A stretch of 64,000 nt of DNA from Hymenobacter montanus (GCF_014699115.1 NZ_JACXAD010000007.1:1-64000), one strand, 5' to 3'; shown: positions 16,493-25,504, numbered from the stretch's first letter. The notes: generated by a model from the sequence alone, not told the origin. Numbers and translations: made by a program.

Positions 16493-16711
16493 TCAGGTGA
16501 CTTCTCCTTCATCATCTACTTCCCTTTCCAGCAATACCTTGATTTTGCTCTCGTTGCTTGCAAGGCGCGGCTCAACCACAAGGCTGCTTACACGCCATCC
16601 CTCCTGACCTACATAATTCAATAAATCGAGGAGCTGTTGGTCCCGCGACTCTCCTTTGTCGAATATTACCTGTTCAATTCGGTATTCAAAACGCTTCCTA
16701 GTTTTCATCAT
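16493..16711 (-). CDS. DUF4177-like small protein (72 aa)
   Basis: The pattern FEYRIEQVIFDKG...LLDLLNYVGQEGWRVSSLVVE matches DUF4177 proteins, small alpha-beta proteins with a conserved GxEGW motif (here QEGW) and unknown function. The C-terminus is acidic (REVDDEGEVT). Two ATGs in tandem occupy the start; no promoter box was found. The flanking DNA (16314-16492 and 16712-16828) is AT-richer and empty. Confidence 0.6.
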   Translation of the reverse strand: MMKTRKRFEYRIEQVIFDKGESRDQQLLDLLNYVGQEGWRVSSLVVEPRLASNESKIKVLLEREVDDEGEVT

Positions 16712-16828
16712 CTCAACTACTTTATAGCTTTAGAGACGAGCAATTTTGTTTGATTCTTGTAACCAAGCCTGCAAAAGTGATTCCAAAATTTCTTCTCTTA
16801 TTGACTAAGTGAACAGCAACCAACCATG

Positions 16829-17413
16829 CTAAGACTGGGCGTCCGCTGCCCAGTCGACGGGGCAGGCCTCGCCGTTCTTCTCGAAGTGCTGCAGGGCATC
16901 AATCATGCGCAGCACTTCGTTGAGGCTGCGGCCCAGGGGCCGGTCGTTCACCAATTGATGGCGCACAATGCCGTCCTTGTCGATGAGAAACAGCCCCCGG
17001 TAGGCCAGGGGTGAGCCCACGAAGGTCATTTCACCCTGCTCGTTGTAGTCGTAGTGGCCGCCTAGCACGTCGTAATTAGCCGCGATAGTCTTCGTAGTAT
17101 CCGCCACCAGCGGGTATTTCACGCCGGCAATGCCGCCCCGGTCGCGCGGCATGAGCTGCCAGGCCAAATGGGCATACTGCGAATCGGTGGAGCAGCCCAC
17201 CACGGCCACGCTCCGGCGCTCGAATTCCTCCAGCCGGTCCTGAAAAGCCAGGATTTCGGTCGGGCACACCACGCTGAAGTCGGCGGGGTAAAAGTAGAAC
17301 AGCACGTGCTTCTTGCCCAGGTAGCGGTCCAGCGAGAAATCTACTTCGAAAGTGCCATCGATAACGGCTACGGCTTTAAAGGAAGGGGCGCGCTTGCCCA
17401 CGAGAACGGCCAT
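16829..17413 (-). CDS. 2-Cys peroxiredoxin (AhpC/TSA family), 194 aa
   Basis: Typical 2-Cys peroxiredoxin that reduces H2O2 and organic peroxides. The peroxidatic Cys 50 sits in YPADFSVVCPTE, the conserved Arg follows further on, and the resolving Cys is in GEACPVDW near the C-terminus. GVKYPLVADTTKTIAANYDV and YRGLFLIDKDGIVRH are standard. The usual YPLDFTFVCP reads YPADFSVVCP here, a mild variant. Cytoplasmic. Its start abuts an inverted AT-rich repeat element at 17416. Confidence 0.94.
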   Translation of the reverse strand: MAVLVGKRAPSFKAVAVIDGTFEVDFSLDRYLGKKHVLFYFYPADFSVVCPTEILAFQDRLEEFERRSVAVVGCSTDSQYAHLAWQLMPRDRGGIAGVKYPLVADTTKTIAANYDVLGGHYDYNEQGEMTFVGSPLAYRGLFLIDKDGIVRHQLVNDRPLGRSLNEVLRMIDALQHFEKNGEACPVDWAADAQS

Positions 17414-17415
17414 CT

Positions 17416-17575
17416 TGGTTTAATGTAAAAATGTGATTTGATGTGAAGATGTGCTGATTCAGCGAGTGGCTGAAGAGTACGCATTCAGCAACGAAACGGC
17501 CGCCTTTTGTCAATATTCTTTACTATGAAGTACATTTCCACATTTCCGCATTAAACCACACTTCTCACATCTAAA
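17416..17575. repeat. Inverted-arm element A (GGTTTAATG/ATGTG-rich arms)
   Basis: Left arm 17416-17455 and right arm about 17531-17575 (inverted) share GGTTTAATG-N3-AAATGTG followed by further ATGTG units at roughly 7-8 bp spacing. The element fills the gap between the peroxiredoxin start and the enoyl-CoA hydratase stop. The period is looser than in the other elements. Confidence 0.5.
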
Positions 17576-17578
17576 GAA

Positions 17579-18352
17579 TTATTTCCCCTTAAATTTCGGC
17601 CTGCGCTTCTCCACGAAAGCGGCCATGCCCTCCTTCTGGTCTTCGGAAGCGAAGGTGAGGTAGAAGTTCTTACGCTCGAAATGCAGGCCCTCGTCCAGGT
17701 GGGTCTCAAAGGCCCGGTTGACCGATTCCTTGGCCAGGCGGGCCGCTACCGGCGACATGGCGGCAATGCTGGCGGCCAGGCGGTAAGCTTCTTCCAGGTA
17801 CTGGCCCACGGGCACTACGCGGTTCACCAGGCCCACGCGGTGGGCCTCCTGGGCCGAGATGAATTCGCCGGTGAGCACCATCTCCATGGCTTTGGCTTTC
17901 CCCACGGCGCGGGTCAGGCGCTGCGTGCCGCCGGCGCCCGGCATGGTGCCGATGCGGATTTCGGGCTGCCCAAACTGCGCGGTTTCCGACGCCACCAACA
18001 TGTCGCAGGTCATGGCCAGTTCGCAGCCCCCACCCAGGGCGAAGCCCGATACGGCGCCAATCAGCGGCTTGCGGAACTTCCGAATCTGGTCCCAGGTGCT
18101 GAACTGGTCGGCACTGAGCATGTCGATGGCCGACTTGCCCGCCATCTGCTTGATGTCGGCCCCAGCCGCGAAGGCCCGCTCATTGCCGGTAATGATGACC
18201 ACGCGCACGGCCTCGTCGTCGTCCAGCGCTTTTAAAGCGTCACGAATCTCCTGCATCAGCTGCAAGTTCAGCGCGTTCAGCTCTTTGGGTCGGTTAAGCT
18301 GAATGAGGGCCATGGCCGGCCGGGCCTGGGGAGTTACGAGAATGAATTCCAT
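17579..18352 (-). CDS. Enoyl-CoA hydratase (crotonase fold), 257 aa
   Basis: Hydrates trans-2-enoyl-CoA to 3-hydroxyacyl-CoA in fatty-acid oxidation. Both catalytic glutamates are present: Glu 111 in GGGCELAMTCD and Glu 131 in GQPEIRIGTMPGAGGTQRL. The oxyanion-hole motif (FAAGADIKQM) is also seen. The C-terminus FVEKRRPKFKGK is typical. Length is normal. No other beta-oxidation genes are adjacent. Confidence 0.93.
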   Translation of the reverse strand: MEFILVTPQARPAMALIQLNRPKELNALNLQLMQEIRDALKALDDDEAVRVVIITGNERAFAAGADIKQMAGKSAIDMLSADQFSTWDQIRKFRKPLIGAVSGFALGGGCELAMTCDMLVASETAQFGQPEIRIGTMPGAGGTQRLTRAVGKAKAMEMVLTGEFISAQEAHRVGLVNRVVPVGQYLEEAYRLAASIAAMSPVAARLAKESVNRAFETHLDEGLHFERKNFYLTFASEDQKEGMAAFVEKRRPKFKGK

Positions 18353-18441
18353 GCCGTAGGGCGAAGCCTGTGCTCCGCCAATAAAAGGTGAAAACTAAGT
18401 GAAACGCGTGGCGGGCCACTGACCCGGCTAACCGCGGCGGG

Positions 18442-19725
18442 CTACTTGCACACAAACTGGAAGGTGCTGCGGGTGCGTTGCTCCAGCAGCAGCCCGCGCC
18501 CGGCGGTGAGGCGGGCCACGCTGGCCGCGTCGTAGTTTTTAATGGTAAAGAGCGTCAGGCCAGTGTTGTAGTGCAGGGTGAACTGCTCCCGCAGCAGATC
18601 CAGCAGCTTGTTGATGCGGCGCTCCGAGAAGTCGGTGCACACCGAAAAGCTGAGGGCCGAGTTCTGCATCACGTTTATTTTAAGCTTGGCCTGGGCGAGG
18701 GCCCCAAAGATTACTTCCAGGTTCTCTTCGGAGATAAACGCGAAATCCTTGCTCGCAAAGGACAGCAGGCACTGGTCGGTTTTGCAAATAAAGGCCGGCG
18801 CCAGGGGCGGATGCTGGCAGTCGTGAATGAGGGTGCCCTCAGCCTCGGGGTTCAGAAAGGACTTTACCCGCAGGGGGATGTTGCGGTCGGCCAGGGGCTT
18901 CAGCGTTTTGGGGTGAATGACGGAGGCCCCGTAATAGGCCATCTCGATGGTTTCGCGGTAGCTGATTTCGGGGTAGCGCACCGTGTCCGGGAAGATCTTG
19001 GGGTCGGCGTTGAGCAGGCCGGCGACGTCTTTCCAGATGGTTACGCTCGCGGCCCGGAGGCAGTAGGCCAGAATGGCCGCCGTGTAGTCGGAGCCTTCGC
19101 GGCCGAGCGTGGTAGTGCGCCCTTTGGTGGTGCCGCCCACAAAGCCCTGCGTCACCAGCGTACTCGCCTCGCGCAGCAGGGGCGGCACGGTGGTGCGCAG
19201 GTTGTTCTCCGTCAGCTTCCAGTTCACGCGGCCTTCGCGCCAGCTTTCGTCGGTGCGCACCAGCGGGCGGCAGTCCAGCCAGCGGGTCGGTCGGGTGTCG
19301 TTGAGCACGTGGGCCACGAACTGCGAGGCAAACAACTCCCCAAAGCTCACCACTTGGTCGTACTGCTCGTCGTAGTCGCGGGCCGAGCTCACAGCCGCCA
19401 ACTGCTCGTCCAGCTCCCGCAAAGCATCGCGGAACCCTTCTCTGATATCGGCGGCCGTGGAGGGGCTCGTTCCGGTGGCCAAGGCCTCGGCGGCCTCGTG
19501 GTGAAACGCCACCAGGCGGCCCAGGGGACCAGTATAATCCTGGCTGGTGTACGCTAACCCAAAAATCTCCTCGAGCGCATTCGTCGTTTTGCCCATGGCC
19601 GATACCACGATGAGCAGCGGCCCCGGGTGCGTTTGCACAATGTGCCGAAGGTTTAAAATAGCCGCCGCGTCCTTCACCGAGGCGCCGCCAAACTTGTGTA
19701 CTTCCAGAGTGGACCATTCCTTCAT
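18442..19725 (-). CDS. Aspartate kinase (monofunctional), 427 aa
   Basis: Phosphorylates aspartate in the pathway to Lys, Met, Thr and Ile. The kinase N-terminus VHKFGGASV, the TTTLGREGSDYTAAI segment and WKDVAGLLNADPKIFPDTV are clear; C-terminal ACT domains follow (about 290-427) and may confer feedback control. It is not fused to homoserine dehydrogenase or DAP decarboxylase. The frame is open 21 codons upstream, but ATG 19725 (MKEWSTLEVHKFGG) is the usual start and a TACTTTTG box ends only 6 nt before it. The box fits a nearly leaderless mRNA. Confidence 0.93.
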   Translation of the reverse strand: MKEWSTLEVHKFGGASVKDAAAILNLRHIVQTHPGPLLIVVSAMGKTTNALEEIFGLAYTSQDYTGPLGRLVAFHHEAAEALATGTSPSTAADIREGFRDALRELDEQLAAVSSARDYDEQYDQVVSFGELFASQFVAHVLNDTRPTRWLDCRPLVRTDESWREGRVNWKLTENNLRTTVPPLLREASTLVTQGFVGGTTKGRTTTLGREGSDYTAAILAYCLRAASVTIWKDVAGLLNADPKIFPDTVRYPEISYRETIEMAYYGASVIHPKTLKPLADRNIPLRVKSFLNPEAEGTLIHDCQHPPLAPAFICKTDQCLLSFASKDFAFISEENLEVIFGALAQAKLKINVMQNSALSFSVCTDFSERRINKLLDLLREQFTLHYNTGLTLFTIKNYDAASVARLTAGRGLLLEQRTRSTFQFVCK

Positions 19726-19731
19726 AAGGCC

Positions 19732-19739
19732 CAAAAGTA
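19732..19739 (-). promoter_or_regulatory. -7 box TACTTTTG before aspartokinase
   Basis: Minus-strand TAnnTTTG match with 6 nt between the box and ATG 19725, implying a transcript that starts at or near the start codon. Confidence 0.45.
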
Positions 19740-19862
19740 GGCAGCTAAGCCGGAAAGGCCAGTTCTCAGCTGCTGCGTACTTTTCCACCCCCGGAAGGCT
19801 GTTTTTCGGGCTAGCCCCGGTCGGCGTCGGCTACGAACTGCACGTTCTCGGCTAAAACCGGG

Positions 19863-19870
19863 TAAATTTG
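19863..19870 (+). promoter_or_regulatory. -7 box TAAATTTG for fbp
   Basis: Matches TAnnTTTG, 28 nt before ATG 19899. The -33 box is not obvious. Confidence 0.5.
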
Positions 19871-19898
19871 TCGCAAGCTCTCCCACTCAACTCGTTTT

Positions 19899-20933
19899 AT
19901 GGACCACAACAAACTGGCCCTGCCCGTCGGCACTACCCTCGACCGCTTCATCATGCGCAAGCAGGAGGATTTTCCCTACGCCACGGGAGAATTGTCGCAG
20001 CTGCTGCGCGACATCGCGCTGGCCGCCAAAATTGTCAACCGCGAAATCAACCGCTCCGGGCTCATCGATATTGCCGGCGCCTACGGCAACCGCAACGTGC
20101 AGGGCGAAGACCAGCAGAAGCTCGACGTCATCGCCAACATCCGCTTTATCCGGGCCTTGCGCAACGGCGGCGAGGTCTGCACCATCATTTCCGAGGAAGA
20201 CGACGAAATGATTCAAACCGGCAACAACCAAGGCAAGTACGTGGTGGCTATCGACCCGCTCGATGGCTCGTCGAACATCGACGTGAACGTGAGCATTGGC
20301 ACCATTTTCAGCATTTACCGCCGCGTATCGCCCACGGGCCGCGAGGGCACCACGGCCGATTGCCTGCAGCCCGGCACCCACCAGGTAGCGGCCGGCTACG
20401 TCATCTACGGCTCCAGCACCATGCTCGTGTACACGACCGGCAACGGCGTTAACGGGTTCACCTACGAGCATTCGCTGGGCGAATTCTTCCTTTCGCACCC
20501 CGACATTGCCACGCCCCGAACCGGCAATATCTACTCCATCAACGAAGGCAGCTCGGATTCCTTCTCGCCCGGGGTGGCCGCCTTTGTGAAGCACTGCAAA
20601 GACCACAGCTTCTCGGCCCGCTACATTGGCTCGCTGGTGGCCGATTTCCACCGCAACCTGCTCAAGGGCGGCATCTACATGTACCCGGCCACGGCCAAGA
20701 GCCCCCAGGGCAAGCTGCGCCTCATGTACGAGTGCAACCCCTTGGCTTTCATCGTCGAGCAGGCGGGGGGGCGCAGCAGCAACGGCTTGCAGCGTACCAT
20801 GGAAATTGAGCCCAAAACCCCGCACGAGCGGTGCCCCATTTTCATTGGCAGCAAGGAGCTGGTCGAGCACGCCGAAGCCTTAATCGCCCAGGAAGAAAAA
20901 GTGGGTTCCAAGAGTGCCAAGGCTGCCAGGTAG
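19899..20933 (+). CDS. fbp: Fructose-1,6-bisphosphatase, class I
   Basis: Gluconeogenic enzyme converting fructose-1,6-bisphosphate to fructose-6-phosphate (344 aa, normal). The metal site [10 protein letters not shown] (119-128) and SEEDDE (98-103) are present, as is the substrate-binding region [20 protein letters not shown] with active-site Tyr/Lys/Arg. The C-terminal region carries [14 protein letters not shown]. Divergent from aspartokinase, with separate promoter boxes. A strong hairpin follows the stop. Confidence 0.96.
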   Translation: MDHNKLALPVGTTLDRFIMRKQEDFPYATGELSQLLRDIALAAKIVNREINRSGLIDIAGAYGNRNVQGEDQQKLDVIANIRFIRALRNGGEVCTIISEEDDEMIQTGNNQGKYVVAIDPLDGSSNIDVNVSIGTIFSIYRRVSPTGREGTTADCLQPGTHQVAAGYVIYGSSTMLVYTTGNGVNGFTYEHSLGEFFLSHPDIATPRTGNIYSINEGSSDSFSPGVAAFVKHCKDHSFSARYIGSLVADFHRNLLKGGIYMYPATAKSPQGKLRLMYECNPLAFIVEQAGGRSSNGLQRTMEIEPKTPHERCPIFIGSKELVEHAEALIAQEEKVGSKSAKAAR

Positions 20934-20944
20934 GAGCCGTAAGC

Positions 20945-20989
20945 CCAAAAGAAAGGCCGCTTCTAAGGTAGGAGCGGCCTTTCTTTTGG
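20945..20989. terminator. Bidirectional terminator, fbp / DUF5606 gene
   Basis: A 17-bp perfect stem (20945-20961 with 20973-20989), containing GGCCGCT and A/T-rich ends, lies between the convergent stops at 20933 and 21002. Confidence 0.9.
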
Positions 20990-21001
20990 AAATCGGCGGT
21001 C

Positions 21002-21544
21002 TTATTCGGCCTTTTTACGGCTTTTCTTGGCCGGGGCGGCGGCTACTGGTTCGCTCGCCGCGTCGGCGGTGGCAGCAGGTGCGTCGCCGGGGCTAACCGG
21101 CTCGGGAGCGCTTGGCTCGGTGGCGGTAGCCTCCTGGGTGGATTCAGCTTCGCGGTAGGGCACGTGCTTGCTCACGATGCCAAACCAAGTAGCCAGCTTC
21201 TTAATATCGGAGAGGTACACCCGGTCGCGGTCGTAGTCGGGAATGACGCGGGCCATGAAATCGGTCAGCTCAGCTTCGCTCGACTTAGCCGTGACGGGGG
21301 CCGTGGCGCCGTACTGCTGGTAAATGCGCTCGAACGCTTCGGTAAGTGGCACGGTTTGTTCGGGGTCCTGGGTGTAGATGGAAATTTCCGATAGCAGCGA
21401 CACTTTGTTGCGGGCCGGGGCCAGGGAGCGGGTTGCTTTCTCGTCGAGGCTTTCTACCAGCACCCCGTGGCGGGCGGCGCGCACCAGGCGGTAAAGACCA
21501 GGCATGCCGCTGATGGCAGCCAACTCTTGCAGTTCGTAAGGCAT
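21002..21544 (-). CDS. DUF5606 domain-containing protein (180 aa)
   Basis: The N-terminal DUF5606 (about 1-50: LQELAAISGMPGLYRLVRAA, then GVLVESLD) resembles a small beta-barrel, and a second conserved helical region runs to about 130 (VPLTEAFERIYQQYG; YLSDIKKLATWFGIV). The last 50 residues are low-complexity Ala/Pro/Glu ending in the basic stretch PAKKSRKKAE. The family is restricted to Bacteroidota and its function is unknown. It lies upstream of an inverted-arm element (21560-21662). Confidence 0.83.
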   Translation of the reverse strand: MPYELQELAAISGMPGLYRLVRAARHGVLVESLDEKATRSLAPARNKVSLLSEISIYTQDPEQTVPLTEAFERIYQQYGATAPVTAKSSEAELTDFMARVIPDYDRDRVYLSDIKKLATWFGIVSKHVPYREAESTQEATATEPSAPEPVSPGDAPAATADAASEPVAAAPAKKSRKKAE

Positions 21545-21559
21545 TCTTTTTTGATTAAA

Positions 21560-21662
21560 CAGTTAGCAGTGGGCAATCAACAGTTGACAATGAGCAAAGC
21601 ACAAAGGAAGCACTAGCGTCCCGAAATGCCCGGCAAACCACTCGTTGCTAACTGCTAATTGG
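21560..21662. repeat. Inverted-arm heptad element B (CAGTTAG core)
   Basis: The left arm from 21560 reads as six to seven 7-bp units beginning CA (CAGTTAG, CAGTGGG, then CAATCAA and so on) to about 21608. The right arm 21640-21662, inverted, gives CAATTAG, CAGTTAG, CAACGAG. The arms flank a unique centre of about 30 bp and fill the gap between the DUF5606 start and the TonB-domain gene stop. Confidence 0.7.
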
Positions 21663-21664
21663 AC

Positions 21665-22111
21665 TTATTCAGTTGCGTTCGAGCCCGTTACGCCGAGCTT
21701 AAACACGATGGGAAGACTGGTGAGAATGGGGTATTCCGGCTTTTTGAATTTCAGCAGGCGCACGACCCGCAGCGCTTCTTCGCCAGTGCCGCCGCCAACC
21801 TGCTTCACCAGCTTAACGCCTTGCATGGTCCCGTCCGGATTCAGCGTGAAGCTCACCACGCATTGGCCCTGAATCCGGTTGCGTTTGGCCATGATTGGGT
21901 ATTTCAGCTCTTTGGCAATGAAGGCGTACATGGCCTCCTGGCCCCCCTCGTAGTATTCGGCCACCGGAATAGCCTTGCCTACCGATTGAATACCAGTGCC
22001 TTGCTCAGTGGTCGCCTTGGGAGCCGGCTGGGTCGTTTGGGCTGCGGCTGGCACGGCGGCCGTCAGCAGTAAGCCTAGAAACAGGCGCGTAATTGATGGT
22101 TTCTTCGTCAT
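21665..22111 (-). CDS. TonB C-terminal domain protein (148 aa)
   Basis: A signal peptide (about 1-25, LLLTAAVPAAAQ) precedes a single TonB C-terminal domain (about 60-145): ELKYPIMAKRNRIQGQCVVS, then TMQGVKLVKQVGGGTGEEAL and the end strand. Here the TonB domain lacks the long Pro-rich spacer and N-terminal membrane anchor of true TonB, so it is probably a periplasmic protein of the energy-transducer-like family that is abundant in Bacteroidota. Partner unknown. Confidence 0.8.
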   Translation of the reverse strand: MTKKPSITRLFLGLLLTAAVPAAAQTTQPAPKATTEQGTGIQSVGKAIPVAEYYEGGQEAMYAFIAKELKYPIMAKRNRIQGQCVVSFTLNPDGTMQGVKLVKQVGGGTGEEALRVVRLLKFKKPEYPILTSLPIVFKLGVTGSNATE

Positions 22112-22189
22112 AAATAAAGTGCGGAAGCAAAAAGGATAAGGTTTTAACCCGATGCGGACTTGGCCGCTCTTGGCAATTTAAGGGCCAAT

Positions 22190-22810
22190 CTACGCATTCG
22201 CGGTGGCAGTGGCGCTCCATTGTTTATTCACATCGGCAATGAAGGCGAGCACCTCATCGCGCCCCGCGGCGGTTTCGGCCGAGGTCTGAAAGTAGCGGGG
22301 GAGCTCGTCCCAGGTCTCGCCCATTTTTTGCAGATAAGTCGCCAGCAAGGCCTTGGTTTGCGCCGTCGATTGCTTATCTATTTTGGTGAAAATCATTACA
22401 AAAGGAATGCCTTCTTCGCCGAGCTTCTCCATAAACTCCAAATCCGCGGGCAGCGGCGGATGGCGCGAGTCGATCAGCACGCACACGCACATGAGGTTAG
22501 GGCGGTGCCGCAAATAGAAATTAATCATGCGCGTCCATTCGGCCCGGGCTGTTTTGCTCACTTTCGCGTACCCGTAGCCCGGTAAATCAACCAGGTACCA
22601 TTCCTCATTAATTAAGAAATGATTAATCAATTGTGTTTTTCCGGGTGAAGCCGACGTTTTGGCCAAGCCTTTGCGGCCCGTCAGCATATTAAGAAGCGAA
22701 GACTTCCCGACGTTGGAACGGCCAATAAAGGCGTATTCGGGCAGCGTGGGTGCCGGACACAAATCGGCCCGGGAATTACTGGTTAAAAAGCGGGCATCAC
22801 GAATCAGCAT
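22190..22810 (-). CDS. engB: Ribosome biogenesis GTP-binding protein YihA/YsxC
   Basis: EngB is a GTPase for 50S subunit assembly. Motifs: G1 GRSNVGKS (30-37), G3 DLPGYGYAKV, G4 TKIDKQS. The frame is open 10 codons further upstream; ATG 22810 (MLIRDARFLTSN) matches the usual start. A CAAAATTA (TAATTTTG on the minus strand) at 22845 lies 35 nt upstream. 206 aa, normal length. Confidence 0.94.
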   Translation of the reverse strand: MLIRDARFLTSNSRADLCPAPTLPEYAFIGRSNVGKSSLLNMLTGRKGLAKTSASPGKTQLINHFLINEEWYLVDLPGYGYAKVSKTARAEWTRMINFYLRHRPNLMCVCVLIDSRHPPLPADLEFMEKLGEEGIPFVMIFTKIDKQSTAQTKALLATYLQKMGETWDELPRYFQTSAETAAGRDEVLAFIADVNKQWSATATANA

Positions 22811-22844
22811 CGACGCAGGAGATAGGGAAAACGGGAACAAGCCT

Positions 22845-22852
22845 CAAAATTA
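22845..22852 (-). promoter_or_regulatory. -7 box TAATTTTG for engB
   Basis: Minus-strand TAnnTTTG match, 34 nt upstream of ATG 22810. Confidence 0.45.
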
Positions 22853-23220
22853 CACCCGAAAACAATGGGCCGTCGAGCGAATAAAAAGAGCGTAATGAAT
22901 AGCTATTGCAGGAGCGCTTCTATATTTGCGCGGCATGGCCGTTAGCTTTGGGAGCCCGGCCATGGAGTTACCCGGCTTCTAAATGCTTGAAATTTTGCTT
23001 GAAACCGCTTAAGAGGGCAAAAAACTTATCTTTTTACACTTTCCCGACAATCCATTATGCAAGGTGAGCCGTTAATGACTGCGGCTAGCGATTAACGATT
23101 AACCCTTCTGTATTTTTTCAGTATAAGGCCCCAACGTAGCTTGTGGTCCTTGCTTTATACCCGGCATATCTCTGTTTACACCCCCCTCAGAAACTCCTTT
23201 TTCTTCAAAACACTCCTCCA
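22853..23220 (+). other. Long leader region of the OmpA-family gene
   Basis: A TATATTTG box at 22921-22928 points rightward, 292 nt before the next gene. Between them are a 7-bp inverted repeat (CATGGCC at 22934 with GGCCATG about 20 nt on), a 15-codon mini-ORF at 22935-22982 and AT-rich DNA. The arrangement could be a long untranslated leader, a leader peptide or a small RNA. No known RNA family was recognised. Confidence 0.3.
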
Positions 23221-25440
23221 ATGGACAACTTATCCAGAAGGTTACTACAAGCGTCGTGCGCTGTTGCCCTCACCGCTACCATCAGCTCTCCGGCACAGGC
23301 GCAAAGCACGCGTAAAGACCTCAAGACCGGCAACAAGTTCTTCGAGCAGGAAAACTACCGCGCGGCCCTCCCGTTTTACGAGCGAGTGCTGGCTAAAGAA
23401 CCGAATAACGCGAAGGCGTTGTTCAACGCCGGTATTTCCTATATGTCATTCGATAAGGAAAAGGCCAGCGACTACATTTACAAGGCGCAGAAGCTGAAGC
23501 CGAAAGTGTCGAAAGATGTGGAGTACTGGCTCGGGCGGGTCGACCACCTCAACTATAACTTCGACGAGGCCGTGGCGCACTTCCAGGCTTACAACGCCAC
23601 GCTAAAAAAGAACGACCAGCGCAAAGAGGGCCTGGCCCAACTCATTCAGCACAGCAAAAATGCCAAAGTGCAGTTTAACTCGCCCAAGGACATCTTTGTA
23701 AAAAACCTGGGCCCCACCATTAACACGCAGTTCTCGGAGCACAGCCCGGTTATTTCGTCGGATGATAAAATGCTGATCTTCACCTCCCGGGGCGAAGACG
23801 TAACGGGGGCCAAGGGCAAGGTCACCGACGCGAAAAATAAAAGCATTGCCGCCGATGGCGAGTACTACGAGGACATCTTCGAGGCCAAGCGCATCGACGA
23901 TGAGAACTGGGAGAAGCCCCGCTCGCTGGGCGCCGCGCTCAACAGCAAAGGCCACGATGCCTCGACCCAGCTGTTCGACAACGACACCAAGCTGCTGATG
24001 TATCGCAACGACAACAACGGCGATATTTTTGTGTCGGAGAAGAAACCCGATGGCGAGTGGGGTACCCCCAAGCCCTTGGATGGTAATATCAACTCTAAGT
24101 CGTACGAAGGCGACGCTTACATTACTCCCAATGGCCTGACGCTCTACTTTTCTACCGGCAGGTACTCGGAGGATGGTACCCTCGACCTGTACGTGGCGAC
24201 CCGCCCCAGCATTGACGCGGATTTTGGTACTCCTAAGTCGCTCGGGGGCAACATCAACACCCGGTACGACGACGACAGCCCCTACCTCAGCCGAGACGGC
24301 AAAACCCTGTATTTCTCCTCGCGCGGCCACAATACCATGGGCGGCTACGACATCTTCAAGTCGGAGTTCGACAGCGTGGGGCGCAAGTGGGGCGCGGCTC
24401 AGAACATGGGCTATCCCATCAATACCCCCGACGACGACTCGTACTATCGCCTGAGCCCGGACGGCTCGTACGCCTACCTGAGCAGCTACCGCATTGGTGG
24501 CTACGGGGAGAAAGACTTGTACACCATCAACTACATCAAGAACGCCAACATCCGGGGCAAGGTGTTCTCGTCGAAGGATAGCACGACCGTGATTCCGGGC
24601 GTGGAGCTGGTCTTCACCGGGACGCAGGCCGATAAAACGGCGCTGAGCTTCCGCGATGTCACCAAGTACAACGGGGCTTATCAGGTAGCCGTGCTTTCGG
24701 GCCGCACCTACCAGGTGGCCGTGAGCAAGGATGGTAAGAACATCGAAACGCAGGAGTTCGCGGTTCCGGTGTCGACCAATGACTCGACGACGATTACCAA
24801 GAACTTCTACGTGAACTACATTGACACGACCAGTGCCATGGCGTTCAAGAACATTTACTTCGACACCGATAAGTATAAGCTGCGTCCCGAATCCATCACG
24901 GAGCTGAACAATATCAGCCAGATATTGACGGCCAACGCGGGCATCAACATTTCGATCGAAGGGCACTGCGACTCGCGCAACACCGACGAGTACAACATGG
25001 TGCTGGGCCAGAACCGGGCCGATGCCGCGTTCAAGTACCTGAAGAGCAAGGGTATTGCCGCATCCCGTATGACCACCGTGAGCTACGGCGAGCGGCGTCC
25101 GGCCGCCCCGAACGATTCGCCGGAGAACATGCAGCTCAACCGTCGGGCCGAGTTTAAGCCCGTGATGGTGGAAGGTGCGACGCCGCCGAGCCCAGGTGCG
25201 GCCCCCGCGCCGGCCCCGGCTGGCCCCGCCGTGCCGCTGACCCCTGGCAAGAGCAAGGTGAAAATGGCTGATGGCACCAAGGTTAAAACCAAGGTTGACG
25301 AGGATTCCGATAAAGTGAAGGTGAAAACCAAGTCGCCCGACGGCAGCGAGACCAAAACGAAAACCAAGAATGGTGAAGTGGATGGCAAAGCCAAAGATGC
25401 CAACGGTGATAAGACCAAAATCAAGACTAAAAATGAATAG
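23221..25440 (+). CDS. OmpA-family protein with TPR, PD40 and OmpA domains (PorE-like layout)
   Basis: A 739-aa exported protein. A signal peptide (about 1-27, ending SPAQAQ) is followed by a TPR region (about 32-140), PD40/WD40-like beta-propeller repeats (about 165-430: DDSPYLSRDGKTLYFSSRGH and related), a carboxypeptidase-regulatory-like domain (about 438-525) and an OmpA peptidoglycan-binding domain (about 540-655: NIYFDTDKYKLRPES; ISIEGHCDSRNTDEYN). The layout matches PorE of type IX secretion, but there is no clear lipobox and many such proteins exist. The last 65 residues are an unusual Lys/Thr repeat tail (KVKTK-type units). Start is ATG 23221; the upstream extension lacks a signal peptide. 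Confidence 0.88.
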   Translation: MDNLSRRLLQASCAVALTATISSPAQAQSTRKDLKTGNKFFEQENYRAALPFYERVLAKEPNNAKALFNAGISYMSFDKEKASDYIYKAQKLKPKVSKDVEYWLGRVDHLNYNFDEAVAHFQAYNATLKKNDQRKEGLAQLIQHSKNAKVQFNSPKDIFVKNLGPTINTQFSEHSPVISSDDKMLIFTSRGEDVTGAKGKVTDAKNKSIAADGEYYEDIFEAKRIDDENWEKPRSLGAALNSKGHDASTQLFDNDTKLLMYRNDNNGDIFVSEKKPDGEWGTPKPLDGNINSKSYEGDAYITPNGLTLYFSTGRYSEDGTLDLYVATRPSIDADFGTPKSLGGNINTRYDDDSPYLSRDGKTLYFSSRGHNTMGGYDIFKSEFDSVGRKWGAAQNMGYPINTPDDDSYYRLSPDGSYAYLSSYRIGGYGEKDLYTINYIKNANIRGKVFSSKDSTTVIPGVELVFTGTQADKTALSFRDVTKYNGAYQVAVLSGRTYQVAVSKDGKNIETQEFAVPVSTNDSTTITKNFYVNYIDTTSAMAFKNIYFDTDKYKLRPESITELNNISQILTANAGINISIEGHCDSRNTDEYNMVLGQNRADAAFKYLKSKGIAASRMTTVSYGERRPAAPNDSPENMQLNRRAEFKPVMVEGATPPSPGAAPAPAPAGPAVPLTPGKSKVKMADGTKVKTKVDEDSDKVKVKTKSPDGSETKTKTKNGEVDGKAKDANGDKTKIKTKNE

Positions 25441-25469
25441 TCGTTTAAGTCTTTAGCCTTTAGCGAGCC

Positions 25470-25504
25470 AAGCGGGCCGGGCACATTGTCCGGCCCGCTT
25501 TTTT
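25470..25504 (+). terminator. Terminator after the OmpA-family gene
   Basis: An 11-bp stem AAGCGGGCCGG/CCGGCCCGCTT (25470-25480 with 25490-25500) is followed by T4 and begins 30 bp after the stop. Confidence 0.9.

Noticed and set aside
22853..23142. tRNA, SRP RNA or 6S RNA in the engB-OmpA gap
   Set aside because: No cloverleaf, SRP tetraloop core or long 6S-type hairpin with bulge could be found by eye.
23602..24966. 454-codon antisense frame opposite the OmpA-family gene
   Set aside because: Shadow of a clear multi-domain protein; composition of the translation is not protein-like for a known family.
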